NCBI GenBank assembly: GCA_021203545.1
Contig: JAJQAZ010000102.1
Span: forward strand, 21,384 to 60,556
DNA length: 39,173 nucleotides
Direction: 5' to 3'
Source of the DNA: Tannerellaceae bacterium
Lineage (GTDB): Bacteria > Bacteroidota > Bacteroidia > Bacteroidales > Tannerellaceae
Positions 1 through 7,088 of the stretch are shown here, one piece after another. Position 1 is the stretch's first letter. Each line of letters starts with the position of its first letter. The notes below the pieces were generated by a model. That model saw only the letters and a list, made by a program, of their open reading frames with translations. It was not told the origin of the DNA and ran no database searches. Position numbers and translations under genes: made by a program.

Positions 1-168
1 GATGGTTACACCTTGCAGAATAGTTACTCCTGCACCAAGCCGGGCAGCGGTAGCCACTGTTAACGAGATGGTTACACCTTGCAGAATAGTTACTCCTGCA
101 CCCTGTCCTGTTTTTTTAGTCGTTCATCTTTTGATGGTTACACCTTGCAGAATAGTTGCTCCTGCACC
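1..168. CRISPR. CRISPR-like array: three 36-bp repeats, two 30-bp spacers, window starts inside it
   Basis: Seen: 36-bp direct repeats at 1-36, 67-102 and 133-168, giving an exact 66-bp period. The two 30-bp spacers (37-66 and 103-132) are unrelated to each other. Copies 1 and 2 are identical; copy 3 differs by one base (ttGctcc instead of ttActcc). On the minus strand the repeat contains a short inverted repeat, TGCAG and CTGCA around 11 nt, which could form a small hairpin. The 36/30 geometry is typical of type II and VI CRISPR arrays. Copy 3 is also in-frame coding sequence of an acetyltransferase (motif GAGATILQGVTI), so the repeat is a gene fragment. The degenerate copy 3 would be the leader-distal end, putting any leader left of the window. 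No cas gene is visible. A tandem duplication or an assembly artefact remains possible. Confidence 0.6.
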
Positions 169-591
169 AATCCAGACATTTCTTTTTATGTGTATGGGTT
201 TGGGTACCAGTGAATGCCGGTTTTCGGGCGAGATAGGATGCCCTTCAGACAATATACTAACGTTTGGGCCTATCAATACATTGTCGTCAATAATGATACC
301 CCCCAGATCCAGGAAGGTGCAATTGAAGTTAATAAATACATTTTTGCCAATTTGGGTGTGTTTGCCGTAATTGATGTATAGAGGGGTAAATACGGCAACA
401 CTTTCATCAATGACACAATCTGTTATCCGGCTTAACAAACCTCTTATTTCTGCCGGGTCGGAAGAGTTATTCATCTGTATTAACAATGTTTTCGTGTTAT
501 ATGAAGCCTCTCTCATTTTATACCCTTGCGGGTCGTTGCCCGGAATGATTTCGCCGTTTTTTAACCGTTCGAAAATATCTGATCTGTTCAT
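124..591 (-). pseudogene. Maltose/galactoside O-acetyltransferase (left-handed beta-helix), 3'-truncated by the repeat array
   Basis: About 155 aa from the ATG at 591. An N-terminal helical Mac-type domain is followed by hexapeptide-repeat coils typical of acetyl-CoA-dependent sugar O-acetyltransferases. The conserved catalytic histidine is visible in EGHPISPENR (His118), followed by NVWIGAGATILQGVTI. Relatives of about 185 aa continue with another coil and a VVTKDVP-type tail. Here the frame ends in KR-stop (TGA, 126-124) directly after the motif that forms the array repeat, so about 30 residues are missing. I chose the start at 591 because a -7-like box lies at 608-615. An upstream in-frame ATG at 627 would lie before that promoter. 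It may still be expressed, but trimer packing and the acetyl-CoA site near the C-terminus would be affected. Confidence 0.75.
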
Positions 592-607
592 CTTTGTGTT
601 TTTTATA

Positions 608-615
608 CAAAGATC
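608..615 (-). promoter_or_regulatory. -7 box for the acetyltransferase
   Basis: On the minus strand the sequence is GATCTTTG, one base off the Bacteroidota TAnnTTTG consensus, 16 nt before the ATG at 591. No TTG sits at the usual -33 spacing, so support is moderate. It argues against the upstream ATG at 627. Confidence 0.35.
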
Positions 616-667
616 GGGCATTGTCAACTCTGGGGGTTAACAATATTCAAACCAATAATTAAGAATT

Positions 668-1546
668 TCAAATATTTCCCGTGCGTAGGGCTTTCGGATT
701 AGTTCCTGTGAGCTTTTTGATGAAGTTATTGAAATAGGTTGGGTATTCAAATCCCAATGCATACCCTACTTCGGAGATATTCCAATCGGTATGTTGTAAT
801 AATGCTTTAGCTTCGGCGACAATCCGTTCGGTGATGTGGGTAGTTGTGGATTTGCCTGTTACTTCTTTTACCGCCCGGTTAAGGTAATTGACATGTACAT
901 TCAGGTGGCGGGCATAATCCTGCGCGGTTTTTAGTTGTAAAGGTTGGTCGGACGTTTCCACCGGAAATTGCCTTTCCAGTAATTCAAGAAATACGGAAGT
1001 GATTCTGGCAGCCGCATTTTTATTTTGGTTGTAGTTTTCAGAGGGTTGCAACTTTAGTGATTCGTGTATAATCAAATTAATATAGTTGCGGATTAGCTCG
1101 TCTTTATATGTATATTCGCTTTGTTGTTCTTCAATCATCTTCTGAAATAAGGTGTTTAAGAACTGGCGCTGGTCTTCCGTGATCTTCAGGATGGGTGTTC
1201 CTCCGAGTTTAAAGAAAGGAGATTGTTGCAGGCTTTCCGAACGTACTGTTGGTTGTAAAAACTCTTCGGAAAAAAGGCAGGTATAGCCCACATAGGTTCT
1301 TGATAAAGTTTCCCATGAGTATGGAATATGCGGATTACCAAAAAACAGGATCGTACCTTCTGCGTCAAAACTCCTGTCTGCATAGTGTATGCGGCTGCGT
1401 CCGGTGGTCAGGCATATTTTGTAAAAGTCTTTCCTGCTATATATGCGCGTAGCATTACTATCGTCTTCCAGCCGGAACGCTTTAAATCCTTTTAGTTTTA
1501 ACTCATTATTAAACTCGGAAACTATTCTTACCTGTTTTTCTTTCAT
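668..1546 (-). CDS. AraC-family transcriptional regulator
   Basis: 292 aa. The N-terminal half resembles a cupin-like sensor domain. The C-terminal ~100 residues form the double helix-turn-helix of the AraC/XylS family: AQDYARHLNVHVNYLNRAVK for the first HTH and NISEVGYALGFEYPTYFNNF followed by KKLTGTNPKALR for the second, the classic AraC signature. It should be a DNA-binding activator or repressor; the ligand is unknown. It is separated by 76 nt from the acetyltransferase, which could be co-transcribed downstream of it. A perfect TATCTTTG -7 box ends only 4 nt before the ATG, so the transcript may be leaderless. No later ATG near the N-terminus offers an alternative start. Confidence 0.9.
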   Translation of the reverse strand: MKEKQVRIVSEFNNELKLKGFKAFRLEDDSNATRIYSRKDFYKICLTTGRSRIHYADRSFDAEGTILFFGNPHIPYSWETLSRTYVGYTCLFSEEFLQPTVRSESLQQSPFFKLGGTPILKITEDQRQFLNTLFQKMIEEQQSEYTYKDELIRNYINLIIHESLKLQPSENYNQNKNAAARITSVFLELLERQFPVETSDQPLQLKTAQDYARHLNVHVNYLNRAVKEVTGKSTTTHITERIVAEAKALLQHTDWNISEVGYALGFEYPTYFNNFIKKLTGTNPKALRTGNI

Positions 1547-1550
1547 AATA

Positions 1551-1558
1551 CAAAGATA
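1551..1558 (-). promoter_or_regulatory. -7 box TATCTTTG for the AraC gene
   Basis: A perfect match to the Bacteroidota TAnnTTTG box on the minus strand, ending 4 nt before the start codon at 1546. Initiation normally occurs several bases after the box, so transcription would begin at or next to the ATG. Confidence 0.5.
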
Positions 1559-1588
1559 AGAAATTCAAACCAAAATGTTGTGTGGCGT

Positions 1589-2611
1589 TTAGAAATTAAG
1601 TTGGGAGAATCTTTTTTTCCCTTTAATATAGAAAGTGTACAGTAAAGAGGCCGGATAAATTTCCGGGATACTATTGAGGATGACTTCCTGTTTCTTTTCT
1701 TTGGAGTAAGCCGGATTTGTTTTTTTCGTTTTGTGAAATTCTTTTCTGGCAAGGTAAATTGCTTTTGCATTCTGACATTTTCCTTTTAACAGGAACTGGA
1801 AGGCTGCCAGGTAATCCAACCAGAAACGGGTACGGAAAACTTTTTTTTGTGCATTGTCCGGTAGGTTTTTATAAAGCATCAACAGGTTGTTCCGGAAATT
1901 CAGGAATGTTTTATGGGGATGTTCTGTTGACAGAGTGGCTCCTCCTACATGATATACGGTTGAACGGGGAGTACATACAATCCTGTACCCTTTATTGCGT
2001 AACCGCCAGCAGAGGTCGATCTCTTCCTGATGAGCGAAAAAATAATCATCCAGTCTGCCCATCTCTTTATAGAGACTGGTCCGGATAAAAAGACAAGCCC
2101 CGCTTCCCCATAAAACATCTACGGTGGAATCGTATTGTCCTTTATCTTCTTCAATGACTCCGAATATTCTGCCGCGACAGAAAGGATAGCCATATTTATC
2201 TATATATCCACCACAGGCCCCTGCATATTCAAACAGTTTCTTATCCCTGTAAGATAATATTTTAGGTTGTACGGCTGCAACTGCCGGTTCCTTTTCCAAT
2301 AAACGTACCGGTTCGTCAAGCCAACCGGGAGTTACCTCTATGTCGCTGTTCAGTAATACGGTGTAGGGATGTTCCAATTGCTCAATAGCCCGGTTGTATC
2401 CGGAGGAGAAACCATAATTTTGTTCAAAAGGAATAATTTTTACGGCGGGAAAGAATTCCTGTAGAAAACTGATAGAACCGTCTGTTGATCCATTGTCTGC
2501 AACCACTACCTCAGCCCATTCCTGTGGAGTATGGGCTATAACGGAAGGAAGAAACTTTTTCAGTAGTTCTTCACCGTTCCAGTTCAGAATTACAACGGCT
2601 ACTTTTTTCAT
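1589..2611 (-). CDS. Family 2 glycosyltransferase
   Basis: About 340 aa, GT-A fold. The N-terminus VAVVILNWNGEELLKKFLPS and ADNGSTDGS are the nucleotide-sugar binding motifs of the WcaE/rhamnosyltransferase-like GT2 group. LLNSDIEVTPGW holds the DXD-equivalent, and FFAHQEEIDLCWRLRNKGYR is the acceptor-side ED motif. It probably transfers a sugar to a cell-envelope glycan at the cytoplasmic face of the inner membrane. I chose the start at 2611 because its ATG overlaps the TGA of the upstream acyltransferase (ATGA, 4 bp), which indicates translational coupling. It is the last gene of the mtaB - acyltransferase - glycosyltransferase operon. The donor and acceptor cannot be read from the sequence. 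Confidence 0.9.
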   Translation of the reverse strand: MKKVAVVILNWNGEELLKKFLPSVIAHTPQEWAEVVVADNGSTDGSISFLQEFFPAVKIIPFEQNYGFSSGYNRAIEQLEHPYTVLLNSDIEVTPGWLDEPVRLLEKEPAVAAVQPKILSYRDKKLFEYAGACGGYIDKYGYPFCRGRIFGVIEEDKGQYDSTVDVLWGSGACLFIRTSLYKEMGRLDDYFFAHQEEIDLCWRLRNKGYRIVCTPRSTVYHVGGATLSTEHPHKTFLNFRNNLLMLYKNLPDNAQKKVFRTRFWLDYLAAFQFLLKGKCQNAKAIYLARKEFHKTKKTNPAYSKEKKQEVILNSIPEIYPASLLYTFYIKGKKRFSQLNF

Positions 2612-3492
2612 GCTTCTTTTCTTTTCCGTTTCCAGCGGTTGTGTGTCCATAACCAGTAAGCCGGATTACGCAGGATCATTTTTTCTAACCGGCGGGTATA
2701 TTCTTCTGTGATTTGAAATTCCGGAGTCTCTTTCGGGGTCCGGGTCATTACGATCATTTCTACTGTATAATATCCCCGTTTAACTTTTTCTACATCCAGA
2801 AAAAGCACCGGGATATTTTGTTTGCGTGCAATACGTTCCGACCCGGTAAACATGGCTGTTTCGTGATTCAGTAAATGTGTCCAGTAATTATTTTCTCCTC
2901 CCGGAGACTGATCCTGCAGGAAAATAACACCGGCTCTCTTTTTCTCTTTTTTCAGATTAAAAATATCACGTACCGTATCATGCTTTTTGATACCTACCGA
3001 ACCAAATCTTCCCCGTAAATAAAGGAAGAGTTTATCAAATGCTTTATTGTTCAGCGGACGGTATATCTGGTATATTTTTGTTTCCGGAAACAGTCCGGTT
3101 GCGTGCGAAAACCATTCCCAGTTCCCATAGTGGCCCATAAGCATAAAAATGGTAGAATTTCCTTCATCAATAACCTGCTCAATGATTTCCGGATTTTTCA
3201 ATAAAGCTCTTTTTTTTACCTCCTCAAAAGGCATGTGAGCCAGCTTAATTGTTTCTACAATGTAGTCACAAAAGTGATGATAAAACTCTTTTTCAATTTT
3301 TAGTAACTCTTCTGGTGATTTGTCCGGAAAAGATTCCGACAGATTCTTGCGAACCATTTTTACCCGGTAATTACCAACCTTGTAAATAAGACCATACAGA
3401 ATATCCGAGAGAACGTACAATGCAGACAGAGGTAACAGGGCATGCAATTTAACCCATGTAAATAAAAGTGCGTATGAAATTTTATCCCACAT
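2608..3492 (-). CDS. LpxL/LpxM (HtrB)-family lipid A acyltransferase
   Basis: 294 aa, the usual length for lysophospholipid/lipid A late acyltransferases. The catalytic HX4E motif is visible as GHYGNWEW (His121, Glu126), followed by the QDQSPGG segment typical of the family and a C-terminal PAYWLWTHNRWK motif close to the LpxL W-WxHxRWK signature. It transfers an acyl chain from acyl-ACP to a lipid A precursor at the inner membrane. The N-terminal hydrophobic stretch (residues ~5-40) is the membrane anchor. It starts 4 nt after mtaB ends and overlaps the glycosyltransferase by 4 bp, so the three genes form one operon. Confidence 0.92.
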   Translation of the reverse strand: MWDKISYALLFTWVKLHALLPLSALYVLSDILYGLIYKVGNYRVKMVRKNLSESFPDKSPEELLKIEKEFYHHFCDYIVETIKLAHMPFEEVKKRALLKNPEIIEQVIDEGNSTIFMLMGHYGNWEWFSHATGLFPETKIYQIYRPLNNKAFDKLFLYLRGRFGSVGIKKHDTVRDIFNLKKEKKRAGVIFLQDQSPGGENNYWTHLLNHETAMFTGSERIARKQNIPVLFLDVEKVKRGYYTVEMIVMTRTPKETPEFQITEEYTRRLEKMILRNPAYWLWTHNRWKRKRKEA

Positions 3493-3496
3493 AACT

Positions 3497-4819
3497 TTAT
3501 TGTTTGATCTGTACAGTCAGTGCTGTACTATCTTCGTTCCAGTCCTGCAATACAACCGGACAGGATTCGTTAATGACTAATTTATTATAGGGGGCTTCTA
3601 CTTTTACATAGTTTTCGGTAAAACCGTGCATCAGGTCGCCCTTCCGGGTATGTTCAAAAAGAACATTGGCCTCTTTACCAATGAAAGAGGAACAAAAGTT
3701 TTTCCATTTCCGGTCTGATATATCCAGTAATTGCTGGCTGCGTATATGCTTTGTTTTAGGATCTACAGCGTATTCAATTTTTAACACCTGTGTACCAGGA
3801 CGCTCTGAATAGCTGAATACATGTAGTTGAGAAATATCCAGGCTTTCAATAAAGGAAAGCGTTTCGGCAAACAGTTTGTCGGTCTCTCCCCGGGTGCCAA
3901 CAATTACGTCCACACCAATAAATGCATGCGGCATGATTTCTTTGATCTTTTCGATCTTATGCCTGAACAGTGCGGTATCGTATTTGCGCTTCATCAGTTT
4001 CAAAACTTCATCACTTCCGCTTTGCAGAGGAATATGGAAATGGGGTGCGAACCGTTGGCTGCGGGCTACGAATTCGATCGCTTCATCTGTAATCAGGTTC
4101 GGTTCTATCGAAGATATCCGGTAACGGCATATTCCTTCTACTTTGTCTAATGCTTTGATGAGGTCAAGGAACGTTTCTCCGGTACTTTTGCCGAAATCGC
4201 CGATGTTGACACCTGTCAGTACAATTTCTTTACCTCCCTGGGCTGCAACCTCTTCTGCCTGTTTAACAATATTTTCTATGCTTCCGTTGCGGCTGCGTCC
4301 GCGGGCAAAAGGAATGGTACAGTATGAACAATAGTAATCGCATCCGTCCTGTACTTTTAGAAAATGCCGTGTCCGGTCGTCCGACGAGCAGGAGGGCGAG
4401 AAAGTTTTAATATCTTTTATTTTGGATGCGATAATGGCTCCCCCGTCCGTTTGCTTCTGTAAATTATCCAGATGAAGGAGAATATCGAATTTCTGTTCTG
4501 CTCCCAACACAAGATCTACCCCTTCTATGTGGGATACCTCCTCTGGCTTTAACTGTGCATAACAGCCGGTTACTACAATAAACGCACCGGGATGTTGTTT
4601 GTTGATACGGCGGATAGCCTGCCGGCATTTTTTGTCGGCCAGTTCGGTAACAGAACAGGTATTTACCACACAAATATCTGCTTTTTCTCCACTTCTGGCT
4701 TTACGGATACCCTGCTCTGCCAAAACTTTCCCGATAGTAGAGGTTTCAGCAAAATTGAGTTTACACCCCAGTGTATAATAAGCAGCCAGTTTATTCTCAA
4801 ATATAGTTCTGTCGATCAT
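3497..4819 (-). CDS. mtaB: tRNA t6A37 methylthiotransferase MtaB
   Basis: 440 aa. It has the three-part architecture of radical SAM methylthiotransferases: an N-terminal domain with three cysteines (Cys19, Cys55, Cys86) for the auxiliary 4Fe-4S cluster, a radical SAM core with CDYYCSYC (Cys160, 164, 167), and a C-terminal TRAM RNA-binding domain. It converts t6A37 to ms2t6A37 in ANN-decoding tRNAs. The sequence is closer to MtaB than to MiaB or RimO, judging by the YYTLGCKLN start and the CTIPFARGRSRN segment. It leads the operon with the acyltransferase and glycosyltransferase. Its leader, downstream of a TAACTTTG box at 4989-4982, contains a GC hairpin and a 127-nt palindromic element that ends 7 nt before the ATG. 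Confidence 0.94.
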   Translation of the reverse strand: MIDRTIFENKLAAYYTLGCKLNFAETSTIGKVLAEQGIRKARSGEKADICVVNTCSVTELADKKCRQAIRRINKQHPGAFIVVTGCYAQLKPEEVSHIEGVDLVLGAEQKFDILLHLDNLQKQTDGGAIIASKIKDIKTFSPSCSSDDRTRHFLKVQDGCDYYCSYCTIPFARGRSRNGSIENIVKQAEEVAAQGGKEIVLTGVNIGDFGKSTGETFLDLIKALDKVEGICRYRISSIEPNLITDEAIEFVARSQRFAPHFHIPLQSGSDEVLKLMKRKYDTALFRHKIEKIKEIMPHAFIGVDVIVGTRGETDKLFAETLSFIESLDISQLHVFSYSERPGTQVLKIEYAVDPKTKHIRSQQLLDISDRKWKNFCSSFIGKEANVLFEHTRKGDLMHGFTENYVKVEAPYNKLVINESCPVVLQDWNEDSTALTVQIKQ

Positions 4820-4826
4820 TATTACA

Positions 4827-4953
4827 GTAGTTAGTAGTTGGTAGTTAGTAGTTGGTAGATTTTCGCGAAGCGAAAAATAAAAAATATCAATGAAGATTTT
4901 ATGCAGTTTTTGAATGAATTCTACTAACTACTAACTACCAACTACTAACTACC
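4827..4953. repeat. Long palindromic element, copy 1 (GTAGTTAGTAGTTG arms), in the mtaB leader
   Basis: The left arm 4827-4858 and right arm 4921-4952 are reverse complements over 32 bp with one mismatch. Each arm is itself built from a ~14-bp unit, gtagttagtagttg, repeated about twice. The 62-bp loop contains a small inverted repeat, ttcgcgaagcgaa. A second copy with near-identical arms and an unrelated loop lies at 34918-35030. This resembles a MITE or REP-type element; no transposase is visible. Confidence 0.85.
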
Positions 4954-4954
4954 A

Positions 4955-4971
4955 GGCCGGTAAATCCGGCC
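4955..4971 (-). promoter_or_regulatory. GC-rich hairpin near the predicted 5' end of the mtaB transcript
   Basis: GGCCGG and CCGGCC around a 5-nt loop form a perfect 6-bp stem just downstream of the TAACTTTG box at 4989-4982. It would sit at the 5' end of the mtaB mRNA and could stabilise it. It may instead be part of the neighbouring repeat element. Confidence 0.35.
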
Positions 4972-4981
4972 AAATAAATTA

Positions 4982-4989
4982 CAAAGTTA
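4982..4989 (-). promoter_or_regulatory. -7 box TAACTTTG for the mtaB operon
   Basis: A perfect TAnnTTTG match on the minus strand, 162 nt before the mtaB ATG. No clear TTG at -33. It would place the palindromic element and the GC hairpin inside the 5' leader. Confidence 0.45.
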
Positions 4990-5021
4990 CATAAAACTAA
5001 AGAAGTAGACCCGGTTTTTAG

Positions 5022-5051
5022 TTGGATATGTGATTGGATGTGGCTATTTTG
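5022..5051 (+). promoter_or_regulatory. Promoter of the acyl-CoA ligase gene
   Basis: TTG at 5022-5024 and TATTTTG at 5045-5051 are 20 bp apart, close to the Bacteroidota -33/-7 pattern (one base shorter than TAnnTTTG). It favours the ATG at 5075 over any start at 5030. Confidence 0.45.
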
Positions 5052-5074
5052 CACAAACTTCACAATTGTGTGCG

Positions 5075-6739
5075 ATGATTGAAGAAAATTTTATAAAAAT
5101 ATATGAGAACAGTTTCAAAGAGAACTGGTCTCTGCCCTCGGTCTCCGATTATAGCAAAGGCACGACTTTTACTTTCGAAGATGTAGCCAGGCAAATTGCC
5201 CGGATACACCTGATATTCGACGAGTGTCAGATTCGCAGGGGCGATAAAATTGCGCTGATCGGTAAAGATAGTGCCCGGTGGTGCATGGCCTATATGGCCA
5301 CGATTACCTATGGAGCCATTATTGTACCGATCCTGCAGGATTTCAGTCCGAATGATGTGCATCATATTATCAATCATTCCGATTCGGTTTTCCTTTTTGT
5401 AAGCGACCGTATCTGGGATTCGCTGGAAGAAGAGAAGATCAGTGATATCCGCGGGGTTTTCTCGCTAACCGATTTTCGTTGCCTGCATCAGCGTGACGGC
5501 GAGAGTATCCAGAAACTGATGCGTTCGCTGGATCAGAAGTTCGCGGAAAAATATCCCAATGGTTTTACCAAAGAGGATATTAAATACGCTGACCTGGATA
5601 ATGATAAAGTTGTATTAATCAACTATACATCCGGTACTACCGGCTTTAGTAAAGGGGTGATGCTTACCGGCAATAACCTGGCTGGCAATGTAACGTATGC
5701 CCGTACACTGAATCTCTTATACCGGGGCGAACGGGAACTTTGTTTCCTTCCTCTGGCGCATGCGTATAGCTGTGCGTTTAACTTTTTGGTTCCTTTTGCC
5801 TTTGGTGCCCATGTGTATATGTTGGGTAAGGTGCCTTCGCCTAAAATCCTTTTGCGTGCTTTTGAGGAGATTAAGCCTCATCTGATTTTGACGGTTCCGC
5901 TGATTCTGGAAAAGATATACAAGAAAATGATTCTCCCCCAGTTGAGTAAACGTTCCATGAAACTGGCATTGAATATACCGTTACTGGATATGACTATTTA
6001 TGCCCAGATCCGGAAAAAACTGGTAGATGCTATGGGAGGGCGTTTCCGGGAAATCATTGTAGGAGGGGCTGCCATGAACCAGGAAGTAGCCGATTTCTTG
6101 TATAAAATAAAATTTCCCTTTACTATCGGATACGGAATGACCGAGTGTGGCCCTCTGATTAGTTATGATTCGCAGGCCGATTATGTGCCGGGTACCTGTG
6201 GACAGATCCTGAAAGGGATTATGGATGTACGGATTGATTCTGCCGATCCTTATAATGAAGTAGGGGAAATACAGGTTAAAGGCGAGAACGTTATGAAGGG
6301 TTACTATAAAAATGACGAAGCTACAGAATCTGCCTTTACCGAAGACGGCTGGTTGCATACGGGCGATCTCGGTACCATTGATAAAAATAAGCGTATTTAT
6401 ATCCGGGGAAGAAGTAAAACCATGATATTAGGAGGAAGCGGACAGAATATTTATCCGGAGGAGATCGAATCAAAGATCAACAACCTGCCTTTCATTATGG
6501 AAAGCCTTGTGGTAGAAAAGAACGGAAAGCTGGTAGGGCTTGTTTATCCGGACTATGATTCGGTAGACCAGACAGGGATTTCGCATTCGGATCTCCCTGT
6601 CATCATGGAGCAGAACCGGAAAGAGTTGAATAAATTGCTGGCTCCTTTTGAAAATGTTTCCGAACTTCAACTGTATCCAACAGAGTTCGAGAAAACACCC
6701 AAAAAGAGTATCAAACGATACCTTTATAGTAATTATTAA
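5075..6739 (+). CDS. Long-chain fatty-acid-CoA ligase (AMP-forming)
   Basis: About 554 aa from the ATG at 5075. ANL-superfamily motifs are in order: the P-loop YTSGTTGFSKGVMLTG, the adenine-binding segment YGMTECGP, the hinge region GWLHTGDLGTIDKNKRIYIRGR, and near the C-terminus KTPKKSIKRYLY containing the catalytic lysine. It activates fatty acids with ATP and CoA through an acyl-adenylate. The short length is typical of Bacteroidota FadD-like or AMP-dependent synthetases. It is transcribed alone, divergently from mtaB. The start was chosen because a promoter overlaps the upstream in-frame candidate at 5030. The chain length of the substrate cannot be read. Confidence 0.9.
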   Translation: MIEENFIKIYENSFKENWSLPSVSDYSKGTTFTFEDVARQIARIHLIFDECQIRRGDKIALIGKDSARWCMAYMATITYGAIIVPILQDFSPNDVHHIINHSDSVFLFVSDRIWDSLEEEKISDIRGVFSLTDFRCLHQRDGESIQKLMRSLDQKFAEKYPNGFTKEDIKYADLDNDKVVLINYTSGTTGFSKGVMLTGNNLAGNVTYARTLNLLYRGERELCFLPLAHAYSCAFNFLVPFAFGAHVYMLGKVPSPKILLRAFEEIKPHLILTVPLILEKIYKKMILPQLSKRSMKLALNIPLLDMTIYAQIRKKLVDAMGGRFREIIVGGAAMNQEVADFLYKIKFPFTIGYGMTECGPLISYDSQADYVPGTCGQILKGIMDVRIDSADPYNEVGEIQVKGENVMKGYYKNDEATESAFTEDGWLHTGDLGTIDKNKRIYIRGRSKTMILGGSGQNIYPEEIESKINNLPFIMESLVVEKNGKLVGLVYPDYDSVDQTGISHSDLPVIMEQNRKELNKLLAPFENVSELQLYPTEFEKTPKKSIKRYLYSNY

Positions 6740-7088
6740 ACGAAAGAGTCATCGGGGGTATGGAGAAAATTATCTTTGTACCCTTTTTGAACTCACTATT
6801 ACGATATATTCTTTTTCTTTTGTTTACTCCTTAGATTTAATACTTATATAGGAAATTTATTAAGGGTTTGGTTAGGAATGGATGTTTTTTATTTAAATTA
6901 TTTTTATTTAATTGCTGTAAGTTTTGATAAAAAAAGTTATAAATAACAAACAGCTCATAGTAATATAAAAAAAAGTTATTCAGTTTCGGATACTTTTTAA
7001 TTTAACTACGTTATTTATGCTAATGTTAAGATAAAGAAGTAAGATAGAATTGATATTAATAAATTTTAGACCATTCAAAAATTATATT
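6740..7088 (+). other. AT-rich intergenic region ahead of the RiPP island
   Basis: 349 bp without a convincing gene. It holds a perfect TATCTTTG box at 6771-6778, which could drive the lanC operon with a ~300-nt leader or be a relic of a lost gene. Base composition shifts sharply to AT from about 6,800 on, marking the left edge of the island. I see no terminator or att-like repeat. Confidence 0.4.

Noticed and set aside
1-168. Extra beta-helix coils of the acetyltransferase
   Set aside because: The 22-residue period does not fit the 6/18-residue coil repeat, the sequences between copies are unrelated, and a stop codon separates copy 3 from copy 2.
2-370. Plus-strand open frame encoding a 22-residue periodic peptide
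   Set aside because: It is the antisense of the repeat array and acetyltransferase; the period (66 bp) is a multiple of three, which keeps the frame open by chance.
6648-6851. Open frame across the end of the ligase gene
   Set aside because: It overlaps the ligase in another frame and ends in low-complexity AT-rich sequence.
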